A stretch of 64,000 nucleotides of DNA from Ceriagrion tenellum (taxonomy: Eukaryota > Arthropoda > Insecta > Odonata > Coenagrionidae): assembly GCA_963169105.1 (NCBI GenBank), contig OY720637.1, positions 34,591,925 through 34,655,924 of the forward strand. The letters are read 5' to 3'. The stretch's first letter is position 1; the number at the start of each line of letters is the position of its first letter. This document shows positions 52,765 to 62,994 of this stretch, piece after piece. Below the pieces are notes generated by a model. It made no database searches and had not been told where the DNA came from. It saw nothing but the letters and a program-made list of their open reading frames with translations. The position numbers were made by a program, and so were the translations under genes.

Positions 52765-53046
52765 AAATTATTCTACCGGTAAAGGTAGGTTTTTATGACT
52801 GACAGAGAATATCCTCCCGGTTTTCTACACTTAGAGGAGCCTATCTCGCTCTATTATACACTTTTCCGTCAAAACATACGATCTACTCTCCTTCATCCCG
52901 TCCATGAAACCTATTCTCTTTCTTCCTCTTTCCCGCTTGCCCAACATCCTTCCCTCTATCACATTCTTGGGCAACCCATCGCCCCTTATTACATCCTCCA
53001 GCCACCTACTCTGCCGATCTCGAATTTCAATCAGAAATTTCCTTTC
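52765..53046 (-). mobile_element. LINE-B 3' end fragment
   Basis: 3' UTR ATTCTACCGGTAAAGGTAGG then TTTCTACACTTAGAGGAGCC and CTTCATCCCGTCCATGAAAC, CTTGCCCAACATCCTTCCCT and ATCTCGAATTTCAATCAGAA. Truncated at about 53046. Confidence 0.8.
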
Positions 53047-53299
53047 AATGAGTCAATGCGCCGACCACATACCGTCGATGGAATAATTCCGCCAAACTTA
53101 CAAATAGATAAAACGCACCCTTCCAGCAAATTTCATGTCAGCGCCGTTTTCAAACTCGTACACTGCTGTTACCCGTTGAGATTTTTGCTGAATTATATAT
53201 TAATACTCGGCGGGAGCTCTCGATACTTTCACAACTGCTAAAACCCAATCTTCCCAAAATATTTCACGCAACGATACTGTTCCTTCAACGGCGATATAA
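53047..53299. other. Short unannotated stretch
   Basis: Nothing recognised. Confidence 0.4.
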
Positions 53300-53506
53300 T
53301 TTTTTTTTATTTGCCGGATGATTCTGTTGACCCGTGTGTCCCTGGAATCCCGATAGGCTGCTAAGCCTGTCATCAGGTATACCAGGGACCGGACCAACAG
53401 ACTTTACATACATTCATCCCCTGGGTGGTGAAAAACTTACCCAGGCGGGACTCAAACCCGCGACCCTCAGTTTAGCTGGCGAGGACTTAACCACGCCGCC
53501 GGCTTT
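53300..53506 (-). mobile_element. tRNA-derived SINE, family S2
   Basis: Minus strand: GGCGGCGTGGTTAAGTCCTC (A-box-like) and GGTCGCGGGTTTGAGTCCCG then CCTGGGTAAG (B box GGTTTGAGTCC). Then a body with GGTCCCTGGTATACCTGATG and an A-rich tail AAATAAAAAAAAATTATAT at about 53290-53310. The head is shared with 55978-56190. Confidence 0.7.
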
Positions 53507-53814
53507 TATAATTCCGAAGTTGATTTTTCTCTAAAACTTTTCAAAGACCTGAGGTTATTTTCATAGTCCGAGCAACCTTATGCCTATGACAATTTTATTT
53601 ACTATCAGAAGTGTTTTACAATTGAATCACGAAATTTGACATCATAAATTACATAGATTTGGCAAAGTTCATTCGCTAACCTTACCCGAGCAAGGTAACT
53701 TTCCAAAAGTGAGCAATACAGTGATTCTGGGATCCAAACCGAGATAGATGGCAAGCCCTAAGGGCCCGTTCCCAAAAGGGACCACAACAATGACTTACAT
53801 CTTCATCTACATGC
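53507..53814. other. Unannotated stretch
   Basis: Nothing recognised. Confidence 0.4.
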
Positions 53815-54405
53815 CACCCTGCGAGCCGCCACATGGGCGTGTGGCAGGGTGTGTTAGGTCACCAGCCGTGTAAAGATTTAAGTTTTTTGGAGATGAAATG
53901 GTGTCGTGTATTGTTGGAGTGTATTATGTAGAGCTCAGTTTTTCTTGAGGACGCCTATTGTGAGCGGAAAGAACGAGTTTTTGTACCTATTTGTTCGGCA
54001 GTGTATTTCGCTTACATTATCGCTTCTGTCAGACGTATATGTAGTATGGCGTCATTATAATATTCTCTGTGTCGCTCTGAAACACACCAGTTCTGAATTT
54101 CTCAAGCAACCTAAGCCTAGCGAGTAGCCTGCGAATCTCTAGGGGCTCCCACCTTAATCCCTCTTAAAAGTAGTGAAACACTATATATTCGTTCGTAGCA
54201 GTTTTTTAACGAAGTTCGCAGCTTTTCTTTGTATTTTATTAAATATTTTGGTCAAGTAAATCTTTTTGACCAGACCTTTCGCGGCGTATTCGAGGTGTGG
54301 CCTAACCAGAGCGAAGGACCATCTCTCTTCTACTTCATCATCCGAGGACCTTCCTATTATACGCTTAACAAATGCTAGTTTCTTTAATGCTGGCTTAAAA
54401 CTAAT
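53800..54405 (-). mobile_element. LINE-D (CR1/Jockey-like) 3' part
   Basis: Minus strand reads ALKKLAFVKRIIGRSSDDEV then EERWSFALVRPHLEYAAKGL and IQRKAANFVKKLL, then LEKFRTGVFQSDTENIIMTP. LVRPHLEYAA...IQRKAAxF is the conserved block that follows the catalytic RT domain in CR1/Jockey-type elements. The 3' UTR has CCACACGCCCATGTGGCGGC and a GATGAAGATG tail (plus strand CTTCATCTACATG). Several stops and deletions near 54000-54180 inactivate it. Confidence 0.85.
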
Positions 54406-54894
54406 CCAGCAGAGAACGAACCCATTTATGATTCTAGCATTGTAAAATGATCGACGTGGAATTACACTGCACTCATTTCTATGCTAACAGTTAACAAGGG
54501 CATTCCAGACTGCATACACGATGTGGGTTATGGCTTTAAAGAGTTGGATTGTTCAACGGCTGGCCAGGCGAGATCCCAACGCCAGCGAGGCCGAGACGTC
54601 AGAGGGCCTGAATGAAGCTCGTTAACGGCCTCGCTGATTCGATGCACACAATACGACAATCGGTGCGGCCGTGACCACTAACTCAACGGCCCAACGGTCA
54701 TTCTGAATGAAGCTAACGTGAGGATGCGATGATGACGGAACAATCTCGTTTCACGCCATTTAGCGAGGTTTCTACGGGCACGATGACTACAGTACGACAA
54801 ATATACCACATATGAAGCATTTTTATAATATGCATTTAGTTCGAGGAGAAAATTAGAACAGTATTGCATTTACAATCACCGAAATATTAAACAA
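54406..54894. other. Unannotated stretch
   Basis: CTGAATGAAGCT occurs twice (about 54610 and 54704) and GCGAGGCCG mirrors CGGCCTCGC (54588 to 54634), but no element is defined. Confidence 0.4.
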
Positions 54895-55690
54895 TTTTAA
54901 CTCTCTTTACCAATATAATATATATAATAAACAGATTCTTGAATATTTGGTCAATTCTGTATTTAACTCGCAACCAATGTTTATCGTCAATCGCCAATCG
55001 TCAAATCTATTGGCATCCTGAAGTTTTGGAAGACAAAAAAACGAGACATACAGCCAGGTATGTATACAAATATTAATACAAAAGTTAAGGAATCGAAAAT
55101 TTATCCACTTTACTCATTTTACCGAAAATTTACCCATTCAGTATAATGTTGAAAAATAACAAGTAAATAACTCCAAAAAGTAAAGGATTACGTAAACAAC
55201 CAACAATTAAATTAACATAAACCATTAACATATTTTGCCAAAAAATAAATAAATAGAGATCAAATTAATAATTCACAATTTTCAACACATAAAACAAATT
55301 ACAAATCAAAGTTTACATTAGCACTGATTATATTTGTTTTTTAATTAAAACAAAAAAAATTAAATAATAGTTCATCCGATCAATCCAATATAAAATCTAC
55401 TACGCTCGTCAATTTCAGTTGTCCCATAACAAGCATTAGTGTTTTTTAATGATCTGTGCCACACCTTTGAACAGTCTTTCTCCCAAGCACGGCTCATGAT
55501 CAATAATTGTGTCATTTTTAAAATCTCTAAAAAAAACTACAATTAATGATAATTGAAAAGCACAAGTTTGTTTCGATAATTTTATTGAAGATCGGTTCTG
55601 GTTTAAACTATCTTTGAAATGCTGTAGTATCTGTCCGTTATAAATAAAGTCTGTACAAGGAATAGTATAAACTATGGTACTCTTTAAGAT
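54895..55690 (-). mobile_element. PLE 3' part with GIY-YIG coding frame
   Basis: The minus frame 55436-55732 (98 codons, open) reads ILKSTIVYTIPCTDFIYNGQ, then KLSKQTCAFQLSLIVVFFRD and DTIIDHEPCLGERLFKGVAQ, ending IIKKH. VYTIPCTD...IYNGQ corresponds to the GIY-YIG pair of Penelope proteins (usual VYxIPCxDCxxxYxGQT), though the second cysteine and part of YIG are changed. xxIIDxExxxxxRLFxEAxHI is the conserved later block. The UTR (54895-55430) aligns with 7945-8430. Its end shows GGATGCCAATAGATTTGACG, a decayed terminal unit. Confidence 0.8.
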
Positions 55691-55889
55691 TTGGAAAAAT
55701 AAAAGGAAGAATACACAGAAATCATTAAACAAAAATCTAAACCTACTAACATTAAAGCTAATATGTTATATCAACACTCATCATATATGGCTTGCAGCAC
55801 GATATTACATATTTTACTTAACACCACCATCGTATACTATTATACCTATTGCTTTTTTTAAGTTTTAGGATAGTAGCAACCTCCACATC
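55691..55889. other. Short unannotated stretch
   Basis: Nothing recognised. May hold the 5' side of the PLE, degraded. Confidence 0.35.
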
Positions 55890-55977
55890 CCTTGCAGTGA
55901 ACTATTGAATGCTATGCTCTGGTCAGGCCACACCTCGAATACGCCGCGAGCATTTGGGACCCTGTTCATAAATATAT
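55890..55977 (+). mobile_element. LINE-D RT fragment
   Basis: Plus strand reads LVRPHLEYAASIWDPVHKYI before being cut off by the SINE at 55978. The DNA match to 54270-54300 (on the opposite strand) is direct: GGCCACACCTCGAATACGCC. It retains the WDP motif lost in the 54 kb copy. Confidence 0.8.
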
Positions 55978-56189
55978 CGGCCTCGGTGGCGGTGGGGTAA
56001 AGTCCTCGCCTGCTAGCCCAAGGGTCGCGGGTTCGAGTCCCGCCTGGGTAGGATAATATATGCCCGGGACATGGCTGAGTGTGTTCGTCTCTTGTTAATG
56101 TTAAAACACCCGATGTAAAAGGTCTTTGTTATGCTGTTTTCAGGGTTGTGAGTATAAAATAAAAATTTAACCAAAAAAATTAATAAAAA
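55978..56189 (+). mobile_element. tRNA-derived SINE, family S2
   Basis: GGCCTCGGTGGCGGTGGGGT (A-box-like) and GGTCGCGGGTTCGAGTCCCG then CCTGGG (B box GGTTCGAGTCC, about 56030). Body and A-rich tail AAAATAAAAATTTAACCAAA then TTAATAAAAA. It lies between LINE-D and LINE-C fragments. Not a gene for a tRNA: the sequence runs on well past the T-arm without a closing acceptor stem. Confidence 0.75.
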
Positions 56190-56410
56190 GAGCCAGATGG
56201 ACACACCCTGAGACACAATGGGTTTGTGAAGAACATAATTAAGGGAAAACAGAGGGATAAGTCCCACAGAGGAAGACCCAGGAATAAGTTCATGGACCAA
56301 ATAAAGAGGAAAGTACATAGGAAGGCATACCGGGAGGTAAGAGAACACGCATTAGATAGGGAAGGGTGGAGGGCTGCAGTCAACCAATCTTAGGACTGAA
56401 CGACCGATGA
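56190..56410 (+). mobile_element. LINE-C 3' end fragment
   Basis: Codes ARWTHPETQWVCEEHN in one frame and RHNGFVKNIIKG in another, then RGRPRNKFMDQIKRKVHRKA, YREVREHALDREGWRAAVNQ and a stop. The end CTTAGGACTGAACGACCGAT is the family 3' end. Confidence 0.8.
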
Positions 56411-58179
56411 AAGAGAGTATTTGAATTTCACTAAGGTAGCCAGTTTAACATTTTTTTAAGCCTGAATAAATGCACTTTGAACAGAATTCGAAGGAATCAA
56501 ACAAACGTAGACCGTGAAAACATCTCCAAATCCACTCTAGAAGATAAATTTCACTTTTTCCGATTTGGATTCCCTCATCACAAAATAAAACACTCAGGGA
56601 GATTTTTATTTCCCAGACATTATTTTTCAGATTTTTTCCCAATTGGTTGATAAGGTTTTTCCAGCTTGATGACAAGGGTCGGATCAGATGAATTATCGGG
56701 ACACCTTCCGATAAACTCAAAGGCCAAATTCGTCCTGAAGGACCTCCATGACTGATGGGAGAATAGCAAATATATTCGGATAGAGAAAGGCACACTTACT
56801 GTACGCACAAATATCATCCGCGAATGGAGAATGTCGAAAACAGATCGCTCTTCTGAGATTATAAAAAAATCTCACAAATACACTTTTAATTTTCAATGAC
56901 AATACAAACGTAAGACAAAGCTTTACTATGGCTTATAATTTCAGAAATTGCAAGCACAAAATGGTCCTATCCATAATGAATTTGCTCAACTCGCAACAAT
57001 TTGCTCATCTTTACGAATTTAGCTAGGTTATTGCGACATATTTTACGCCATCAATCAAGAGCTTTAGTTTAAACTTGCACTGATCCAGCTTCAATATGTT
57101 TCAATAATCCGCAACAGTAGATACTTATATACTAGACTTTAATTTATTCGATATCGCTACGCGTTTGACGAACCTAGCGGTCATAACGCTTAGGGAACCG
57201 CTCGAAGCGAAGGCGATGGTCAACACGAGTAGGCGGAATAGTTCCAGTGAATGGAAACGAACTCTCTTTGCGTGCTCTTCCCATTACCTTCACGTATCTC
57301 GAGGAAAAAGAAAACACTCAAGCAACTGAACTAAAGCTTTCTTCATTTCCACCATTACGGCTTCACTCAGTAAACCCTTTAGTTCTGTCCATCCCATATT
57401 ATAAAGAAGGAAGAAGTAAAATCTTTTCAAAACCCTAGGACGAGTACTGCCGAGTCAAATGAGAGTCTGAGAAGACTACTAGCAAGCTAAGTGCTTGCAC
57501 ACTTGGTGAAATATGATTTAGAGGTGAACAGAGGGCGAGTTTGCGGTGCGAATTTAGCCTTCTAGTACAATAGCTGCAGATAAGATTAGCTATCCTACAG
57601 AAATTAATCTACGGGTTTAAATATTGAAGAGGGTGATATAGGGGAAAAATGTTAGTTAAACGCAAAAGATGAAAGAAGGGCATTAGAATGTTGGACGATG
57701 TAAAATATGCCTTATTAAGCACACTTAGATGCTAATATAGAATTACAACGTTCAAAGAGCTACCGTTGCATACACTATGCAACTATTAGCCGAGGGAATA
57801 AAATACGCGCGGCATGAGGCGAAGTATCGCGTGCACTCGTGCAACGTGAATTATCTCAGATAGAACTTCAATATCATGAGTATTGATTTAATTAAAATTG
57901 CAGGGACACGGGTTTCTCACAGAAAAATATAATGAAACATGATAATGAATTTTTGTTTCCTTTGTACGCTTGGTGAACTACAAGAACTTGAGCACTAGTA
58001 AATATGAATGTGTAGAGCCGTTGTCCGATGGTGAAAATATCCTACAAATATCTGATCAAACCGGATTGCATATCAAGGGAAAATCAGAATCAAATGATTA
58101 TTTTATTTTATTTCAAAAATATAATCAATTTGGTGATTAATGACCTTATACTTCAAAGATACGAATTTCCAATCATTGC
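56411..58179. other. Long unannotated stretch
   Basis: Minus frames up to 116 codons near 56445-56902 overlap each other and lack domains. AT-rich; no repeat shared with the window. Confidence 0.4.
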
Positions 58180-58366
58180 ATTAACAAATGATGTGATACG
58201 AAGTCACTAGCACGGGTGCATGTCCACCGAAGGTGGAAAATCGCCATGAAAAAATTATTTGACTTGGCCGGAATTCGAACCCGGTTCGAACTAGAGTCGA
58301 TTGGGAGATCCAGGTTCGAATCCCGGTCGAGTTAAATCATGATTTCATGTCGATTTTCAACCCTTG
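58180..58366. mobile_element. Foldback tRNA-derived SINE, family S5, second copy
   Basis: GACTTGGCCGGAATTCGAAC then CCGG at 58260 mirrors GGGAGATCCAGGTTCGAATC then CCGGTCGAGTT at 58299. Both the minus arm end AACAAATGATGTGATACGAA then GTCAC and the plus arm GATTTTCAACCCTTGGTG match 33722-33960. The loop is shorter than in the 33.8 kb copy. No clear target duplication was found. Confidence 0.65.
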
Positions 58367-58724
58367 GTGCCCCAAAGCACAACATCGAGCGACGGCGCGA
58401 CATTGTCGCAGAAAGAAAATGAGGGCTGTAGAAAGATATCGTATACACTGAAAAAATCTATAAAATCAATAATTTTATAAAGTATTTTATATAAATTGAA
58501 GTATTTACTAAGCTCAATAAAAACAAAGAATTGATCAAGTGTGACTTGCTTATCTATTCACCTATAAAACCTATACGATTAATTTATTACTAAAACGCCT
58601 GCACTCGCAGAAAGTTTTTCGTCTTAGCATCAACCGTTGCAGAAAGATAAGACACATTCTGCTTGGAGCCTTGGTGTATTGAAATATACATTTTCTTCAC
58701 AAAAGAAAAAGTAACTTTATTTAC
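58367..58724. other. Unannotated stretch
   Basis: Nothing recognised. Confidence 0.4.
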
Positions 58725-58804
58725 TTCCACAGATTTATTTTCCTGATACAACATGTTTCGACAGAGCGTACCTGACGATGACACCGCTTTGACAGGTATC
58801 GTGT
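58725..58804 (-). repeat. PLE-type terminal unit, diverged
   Basis: Minus strand CTCTGTCGAAACATGTTGTA then TCAGGAAAATAAATCTGTGG. The AATAAATCTGTGG end is the same as at the 43.9 kb PLE terminus. The GAAAC motif is intact and the CTGATGA core is not in its usual place, so the motif is decayed. It adjoins the palindrome at 58805. Confidence 0.5.
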
Positions 58805-58936
58805 GACCGGCAGAATGATAATAAAATGTATATGGTCCATAGTTTGAGGCTCAACTATGTCGTAGTTGAATTTCACTACGACATAGTTGAGCCTCAAACT
58901 ATGGACCATATACATTTTATTATCAATCTGCCGGTC
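58805..58936. repeat. Nearly perfect 132-bp palindrome
   Basis: GACCGGCAGAATGATAATAA then AATGTATATGGTCCATAG on the left mirrors CTATGGACCATATACATTTT then ATTATCAATCTGCCGGTC on the right. The centre is TAGTTGAATTTCACTA. Arms differ at very few sites. Translation of the right arm runs without a stop into the LINE-E frame beyond 58937, and of the left arm (minus) into the PLE-like unit. Confidence 0.85.
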
Positions 58937-59735
58937 ATATTTGCATTAAATACAAGATTAAGAATAATATTGTATCAAATGTATTACATTAATGAATATA
59001 CCCTTTTTGCTCTGAAATTAATATACCATGGATTAGTTGAGAACTTAATAAGATATGGTGTCACTATATGGGGAAATGTAAATAATATGTACCATAAATT
59101 ATTAATTAAAAAACAAAATAAATAAAGCAAACACAAATATTGAAGATATGTACAAATATTTAGGCATTCTGAGATTTGACAAATTATACAGGTATATAAT
59201 AATCCAGGAGAACTACTTCTGTGATACTTATAAAAATATACGTGCCTTCAAAAATATGGAAGTTTTCCGTTCTATAAGAAATTTTATTGTACCTCTGCAA
59301 TACACAAGGTATGGTAATAATACATTTAAAGTGGTTGTACCAAAAGAATTTAATGAAATACCATATAGTATACGTACATTAACTACAAGAAATGAAGTTA
59401 AGGTTAAAATTAAGAAATGGTTGCTAGAAGATTAAAATGATGGGTAAAAGAAACCCTGTAATCATGCATTATATTGTTTACGAAAAGCTTCATAAATATA
59501 CTTGTTATTTCAATATTAATATATATATATATAGATATGTGTATGCGTGTATATGTGTATGAAATTGAAAATGAATATGTGTAAATGTATGTATTTATAA
59601 ATGTAAATAGGGAAAAATGTATATGTCAAGCAAAAGTGTGGTTGCCATATTTTTATGATGTCGTGGAACCCGCTGACAAGTCCTTGGGACTTAGCGGGGC
59701 CTAAATTGTTAAATAAATGGCATAAATATGTAAAA
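58937..59735 (+). mobile_element. LINE-E (CR1/Jockey-like) 3' part
   Basis: Plus frame LRIILYQMYYINEYTLFALK then LIYHGLVENLIRYGVTIWGN is the post-RT block with the IRYGVxxWGN motif. After a frameshift the frame 59148-59435 reads YKYLGILRFDKLYRYIIIQE then FKVVVPKEFNEIP-YSIR, ending KVKIKKWLLED. The end LPxxIR...KxxLK...WLL is typical of the C-terminus. The 3' UTR includes a TA/TGTA microsatellite (59518-59562) and finishes GTTAAATAAATGGCATAAAT. 5' truncated or replaced by the palindrome. Confidence 0.8.
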
Positions 59736-60719
59736 AAAAAAATGAAAATTTAGCACATATACGATACCTACTCAACTCCGATTGAACAATTTTCTTGTAA
59801 AAAATTCTGACTCTGTGACATCGGCTTTACGAGAGTTACTAGGGACATACCCAGCCGTTACACTTTCTATTCATTTTTTTTGTTGCTGCCTCCGTGCAGA
59901 TTCTGACGACGATCTTTAAAGGGGCACGAATGTTTTGAGGCCGACGGATGCGAAGGCTGGGTGGCGAAAAAGAGGGACCGAAGCGACCTCTCCCCCTCTT
60001 GCAATTAGGGTGACGCACAATCCCCCGTCCCCTCCAAGCGTAAGGACGCACTCCAACAACCCACTCAACCTTCTCCGCCCGACACTCCATGGACGCTACC
60101 CCCCTTTTCCTTCCTTCTCCCAACCCCTGCCAGACACCACAAAAAAACTACCTCACCAACACCACTCTGCCACTCTCAGCGAAAGGAGAAGCAGCTGTCA
60201 GGAGAGAAATGCAACTGCTAACAACAGCAAAGATAACTAATAGTGGATTTCAAAAAAAAATTCCACAAAATGTTTTAGTACGTGGAGTGAACAGAGGGAG
60301 GTAGGATATATGGTGAAGTGTAGACGCCAGTAGTTAGAAGTAGTACAAATCTTTTCTACAAGAATGAGATTAATGTATGGTAGTGGTTGCAACCGCACTC
60401 ATAATGTAACCCTGCCTCAATAAATAATTTAACTTTAATATTAGCAATAATACGGAGCAAAAACAAAAAGACCACAGAGGAAAATAAATATAAGGAGAAA
60501 TAGAAATGAGACGGTGAGGAAAAAAGAGAGCATCACATTCGGCACAAAAGTAAAGAATAAAGAACATGTAATTGCGCGCGTTAATTCAAGAAAGGAAAGA
60601 CAACTGAATATGGCATATTATAATACAAGACTATTTACAGGAGGGAGTGATAATTTTGTTTTTTTTTAAGAGTGGTGTGCCGATTAAAGTTAATTCAGAT
60701 GGAGATGAAATTACCTCAA
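59736..60719. other. Unannotated stretch, GC-rich in its first third
   Basis: A Pro/Ser-rich 101-codon frame (59935-60240) overlaps an opposite one of 94 codons; no domain. AACCCTGCCTCAATAAATAA at about 60409 may be a decayed polyadenylation end of an unknown element. Confidence 0.35.
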
Positions 60720-60810
60720 CTATTATCTTACATTCATCTACATCTACATCTATGTCATACCCTGCAAGCCACCCAAAGGGTGTGTGGCAGGGGGTGCTTC
60801 CACACCAGGC
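60720..60810 (-). mobile_element. LINE-D-related 3' UTR scrap with TAGATG tail
   Basis: Plus strand CATCTACATCTACATCTATG then CCCTGCAAGCCACCCAAAGG and GTGTGGCAGGGGGTGCTTCC is the 3' end seen at 53800-53850 (CTGCGAGCCGCC, GTGTGGCAGGG). Coding is absent. The hexamer tail is clearest here. Confidence 0.65.
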
Positions 60811-61505
60811 ATGCATGAATGATACGGTAGAACGCCGAAATTACATTGAAACCCGCGTACCACACCTGCAAAGCGCCAATTAAAAATCTACTAACCAAGA
60901 AACATTCTATCGTCAATCGTTCCAACATGCAAGGGATACAAAGACTACTACTACATATTCAAAATATCATGCATAAATGAGAACATCAATATTTACATCA
61001 TGCATAAAGAACGTAGAGAATATAAAGAAAAAGATTTACTGTCTGCCTATTGTAACAATTCGAACTATTCATGACGACGATCACAGCTGTTTTGGTCCCG
61101 AATGGTACGCGGCAAAAATGACATTTTATACCTATCGGTTCTACAATATAGCTCTCTAATTTTATTGGCGCGTTTATTTAGAAACATTATCAAGGTAAAA
61201 AAAATTCAAAAAATGAGGGGGATGAGGCACATCGCGCGTGAAAAATATGGAGGATTTTAACTAACTTTTAAATAAGCCTATCTTTTAAACCGTAGATTAC
61301 TTTAATTATTTAACAATCTTAGAAACCAAGAATATAAACAGGAAAGGAAGAATAAAAGCTGAAATTTAGGTGGAAATACCGAAATAGGAGGCTAGTATTA
61401 CGTTGGAAAACCTAGCAGTAGGAAGAGATATAGAAATTCTGAGGGGCGTAACAAAGAACCAGCCAACAAATACAGATTCAGCTTTTTAAATGGAAGTAAC
61501 TTAAG
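60811..61505. other. Unannotated stretch
   Basis: Nothing recognised. Confidence 0.4.
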
Positions 61506-61614
61506 TTATTCCACATAAATTTTACTTAAGACGACCCTGAAGTGGCACGTCATCCCCGGTTGATGATTACATGCCACGCCCAAACCAGTCGTCTTAAATA
61601 AAAATTATGTGAGA
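61506..61614. repeat. PLE-type head-to-head palindrome, compact
   Basis: CACATAAATTTTACTTAAGA then CGACC on the left mirrors GTCGTCTTAAATAAAAATTA then TGTG on the right, with GTGGCACGTCAT and ATTACATGCCAC nearer the centre. It is the doubled form of the unit at 48397-48472. The plus arm has TTGATGAT-TACATGCCAC then CCAAAC, a degraded core with the GAAAC changed to CAAAC. Confidence 0.6.
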
Positions 61615-62169
61615 GAAAAAAGTTCCTTTCATTTACATTGTTTCGTTAATTCCACGAAGTCACGCCTGTGACCACTGAATACGAAGTACGGAGCTGTCCC
61701 AGTGTAACAAGACCGAAGGCAGTTTCACCGAAGAATCTAACCCAACCTCCTCTATTAAGAAGGTTCCATCATTAAAATATATGAATTATATTTTCCGTAT
61801 AGATACTGCTTAAAGGATCGCTCTCTACCCAATCGTCTATCCTATATCTTCAATTGAACATACCACTTCTCACCATTCTGTAACCTAGTGGAATGAGACA
61901 CTAAATAGCACGGGATATGAAACGTGATAAAGAGTAAACTTACCTCTGCATTATGCGTAAGATACCACCTCGAAAAACTGATAATAGCCGTGATTTCTCA
62001 TTGAAACTTAACAGTGACGAAAAACATGAGCTGGTTTTGACTTGTTAAAATGCACATGCCTCTGAAGAATTGAAGGCAAAATGCCTTAAGTTACCTGAAA
62101 GGGAGCGGCACAGCCTATTCCTCGCGTCGAATGAAGTATTCATTAAAATCATATTTGTCTAATACGCAT
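61615..62169. other. Unannotated stretch
   Basis: Nothing recognised. Confidence 0.4.
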
Positions 62170-62262
62170 TATTTGAAGAAAAAAATTGATTTTAATTTTC
62201 CACATTTTTAATACAACTGCCCGGTATTGATTTTAGAATAACATCATCAGAGTTCTAATGTC
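62170..62262 (-). repeat. PLE-type terminal unit, single copy, diverged
   Basis: Minus strand CTCTGATGATGTTATTCTAA then AATCAATACCGGGCAGTTGT and ATTAAAAATGTGGAAAATTA. CTGATGA-T is intact, the hairpin and GAAAC are decayed (TCAATAC in place), and the end TTGTATTAAAAATGTGG fits the family. Confidence 0.5.
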
Positions 62263-62587
62263 TTCGAACAATGTAGCGATTCCACAAAGTTACTTGGCCT
62301 ACCATCACGTTACGGTAGCTCGAAGGAGACTTGCTCCCAGTTGTATGAGAGACCACATTTGAATTTCATTTTTTTATCCTAGCAACTACATTAAGTATGA
62401 ATTAATTTTTTTTATTAATGGCGAAAACATATTGTTCCACATGACTGGAATTTCCTGTAATTAACTAAATATGCACGCAAAACTCTTAATTTTGATTCAT
62501 TTTTTTTATGCCGCACGGTAAAAAGCCTACACATTATAAGTTTTTTTTTCGATTCTGTAATATTATCAAATATTTTTTTTTTCAAAT

Positions 62588-62781
62588 AGTTGACAAAAAG
62601 TGGAAGAGGACGCCAGGGTAGCTTAATCGATTAGAGTAATCGAGGGATCTGGGTTCCATTCCTAGTCCAGGCGAATTATTTTCCACTGTGAATTTCACAT
62701 AATTGTGTGATCACTAGCGGGTGGTTCCGGTGAAATAACTGCGCGGCTAGTTCCATGGTTCTTTGAAAAAGTTGACAAAAA
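62588..62781 (+). mobile_element. tRNA-derived SINE, family S4, with 12-bp target duplication
   Basis: AGTTGACAAAAA at 62588-62599 and 62770-62781 is an exact 12-base target-site duplication. Between them the element reads GGTAGCTTAATCGATTAGAG (A-box-like), GATCTGGGTTCCATTCCTAG (B-box-like GGTTCCATTCC) then CACTGTGAATTTCACATAAT, TGTGTGATCACTAGCGGGTG and GCGCGGCTAGTTCCATGG, ending TTCTTTGAAA. This is the ordinary single-orientation form of the foldback at 31758-31960. Confidence 0.85.
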
Positions 62782-62994
62782 AACACAAGGCACCCACTGT
62801 TATATTTCTGAGGTGGTCCAGAAGCTAAAATTTACTCTTTTTTTAGAATAAACTCTATCTCGATATGCATACCCAATCTATTTCCCATGTAAAATGGCTG
62901 GTTTCGAGTACTCTACCAGGTGATTGGTAGGTTTCTGGACAGTACTTATCCTTACGTCCTAATTTATGGCAAATTGTTCCGTTTTCCCTCCAAA
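62782..62994. other. Short unannotated stretch
   Basis: Nothing recognised. Confidence 0.4.

Noticed and set aside
54580..54720. GCGAGGCCG / CGGCCTCGC inverted repeat with CTGAATGAAGCT doublet
   Set aside because: The pairing is short and there are no other copies in the window, so no element can be defined.
56445..56902. Minus frames of 61-116 codons as a small membrane protein
   Set aside because: Hydrophobic runs come from AT-rich DNA; the three frames overlap and none has a recognisable family.
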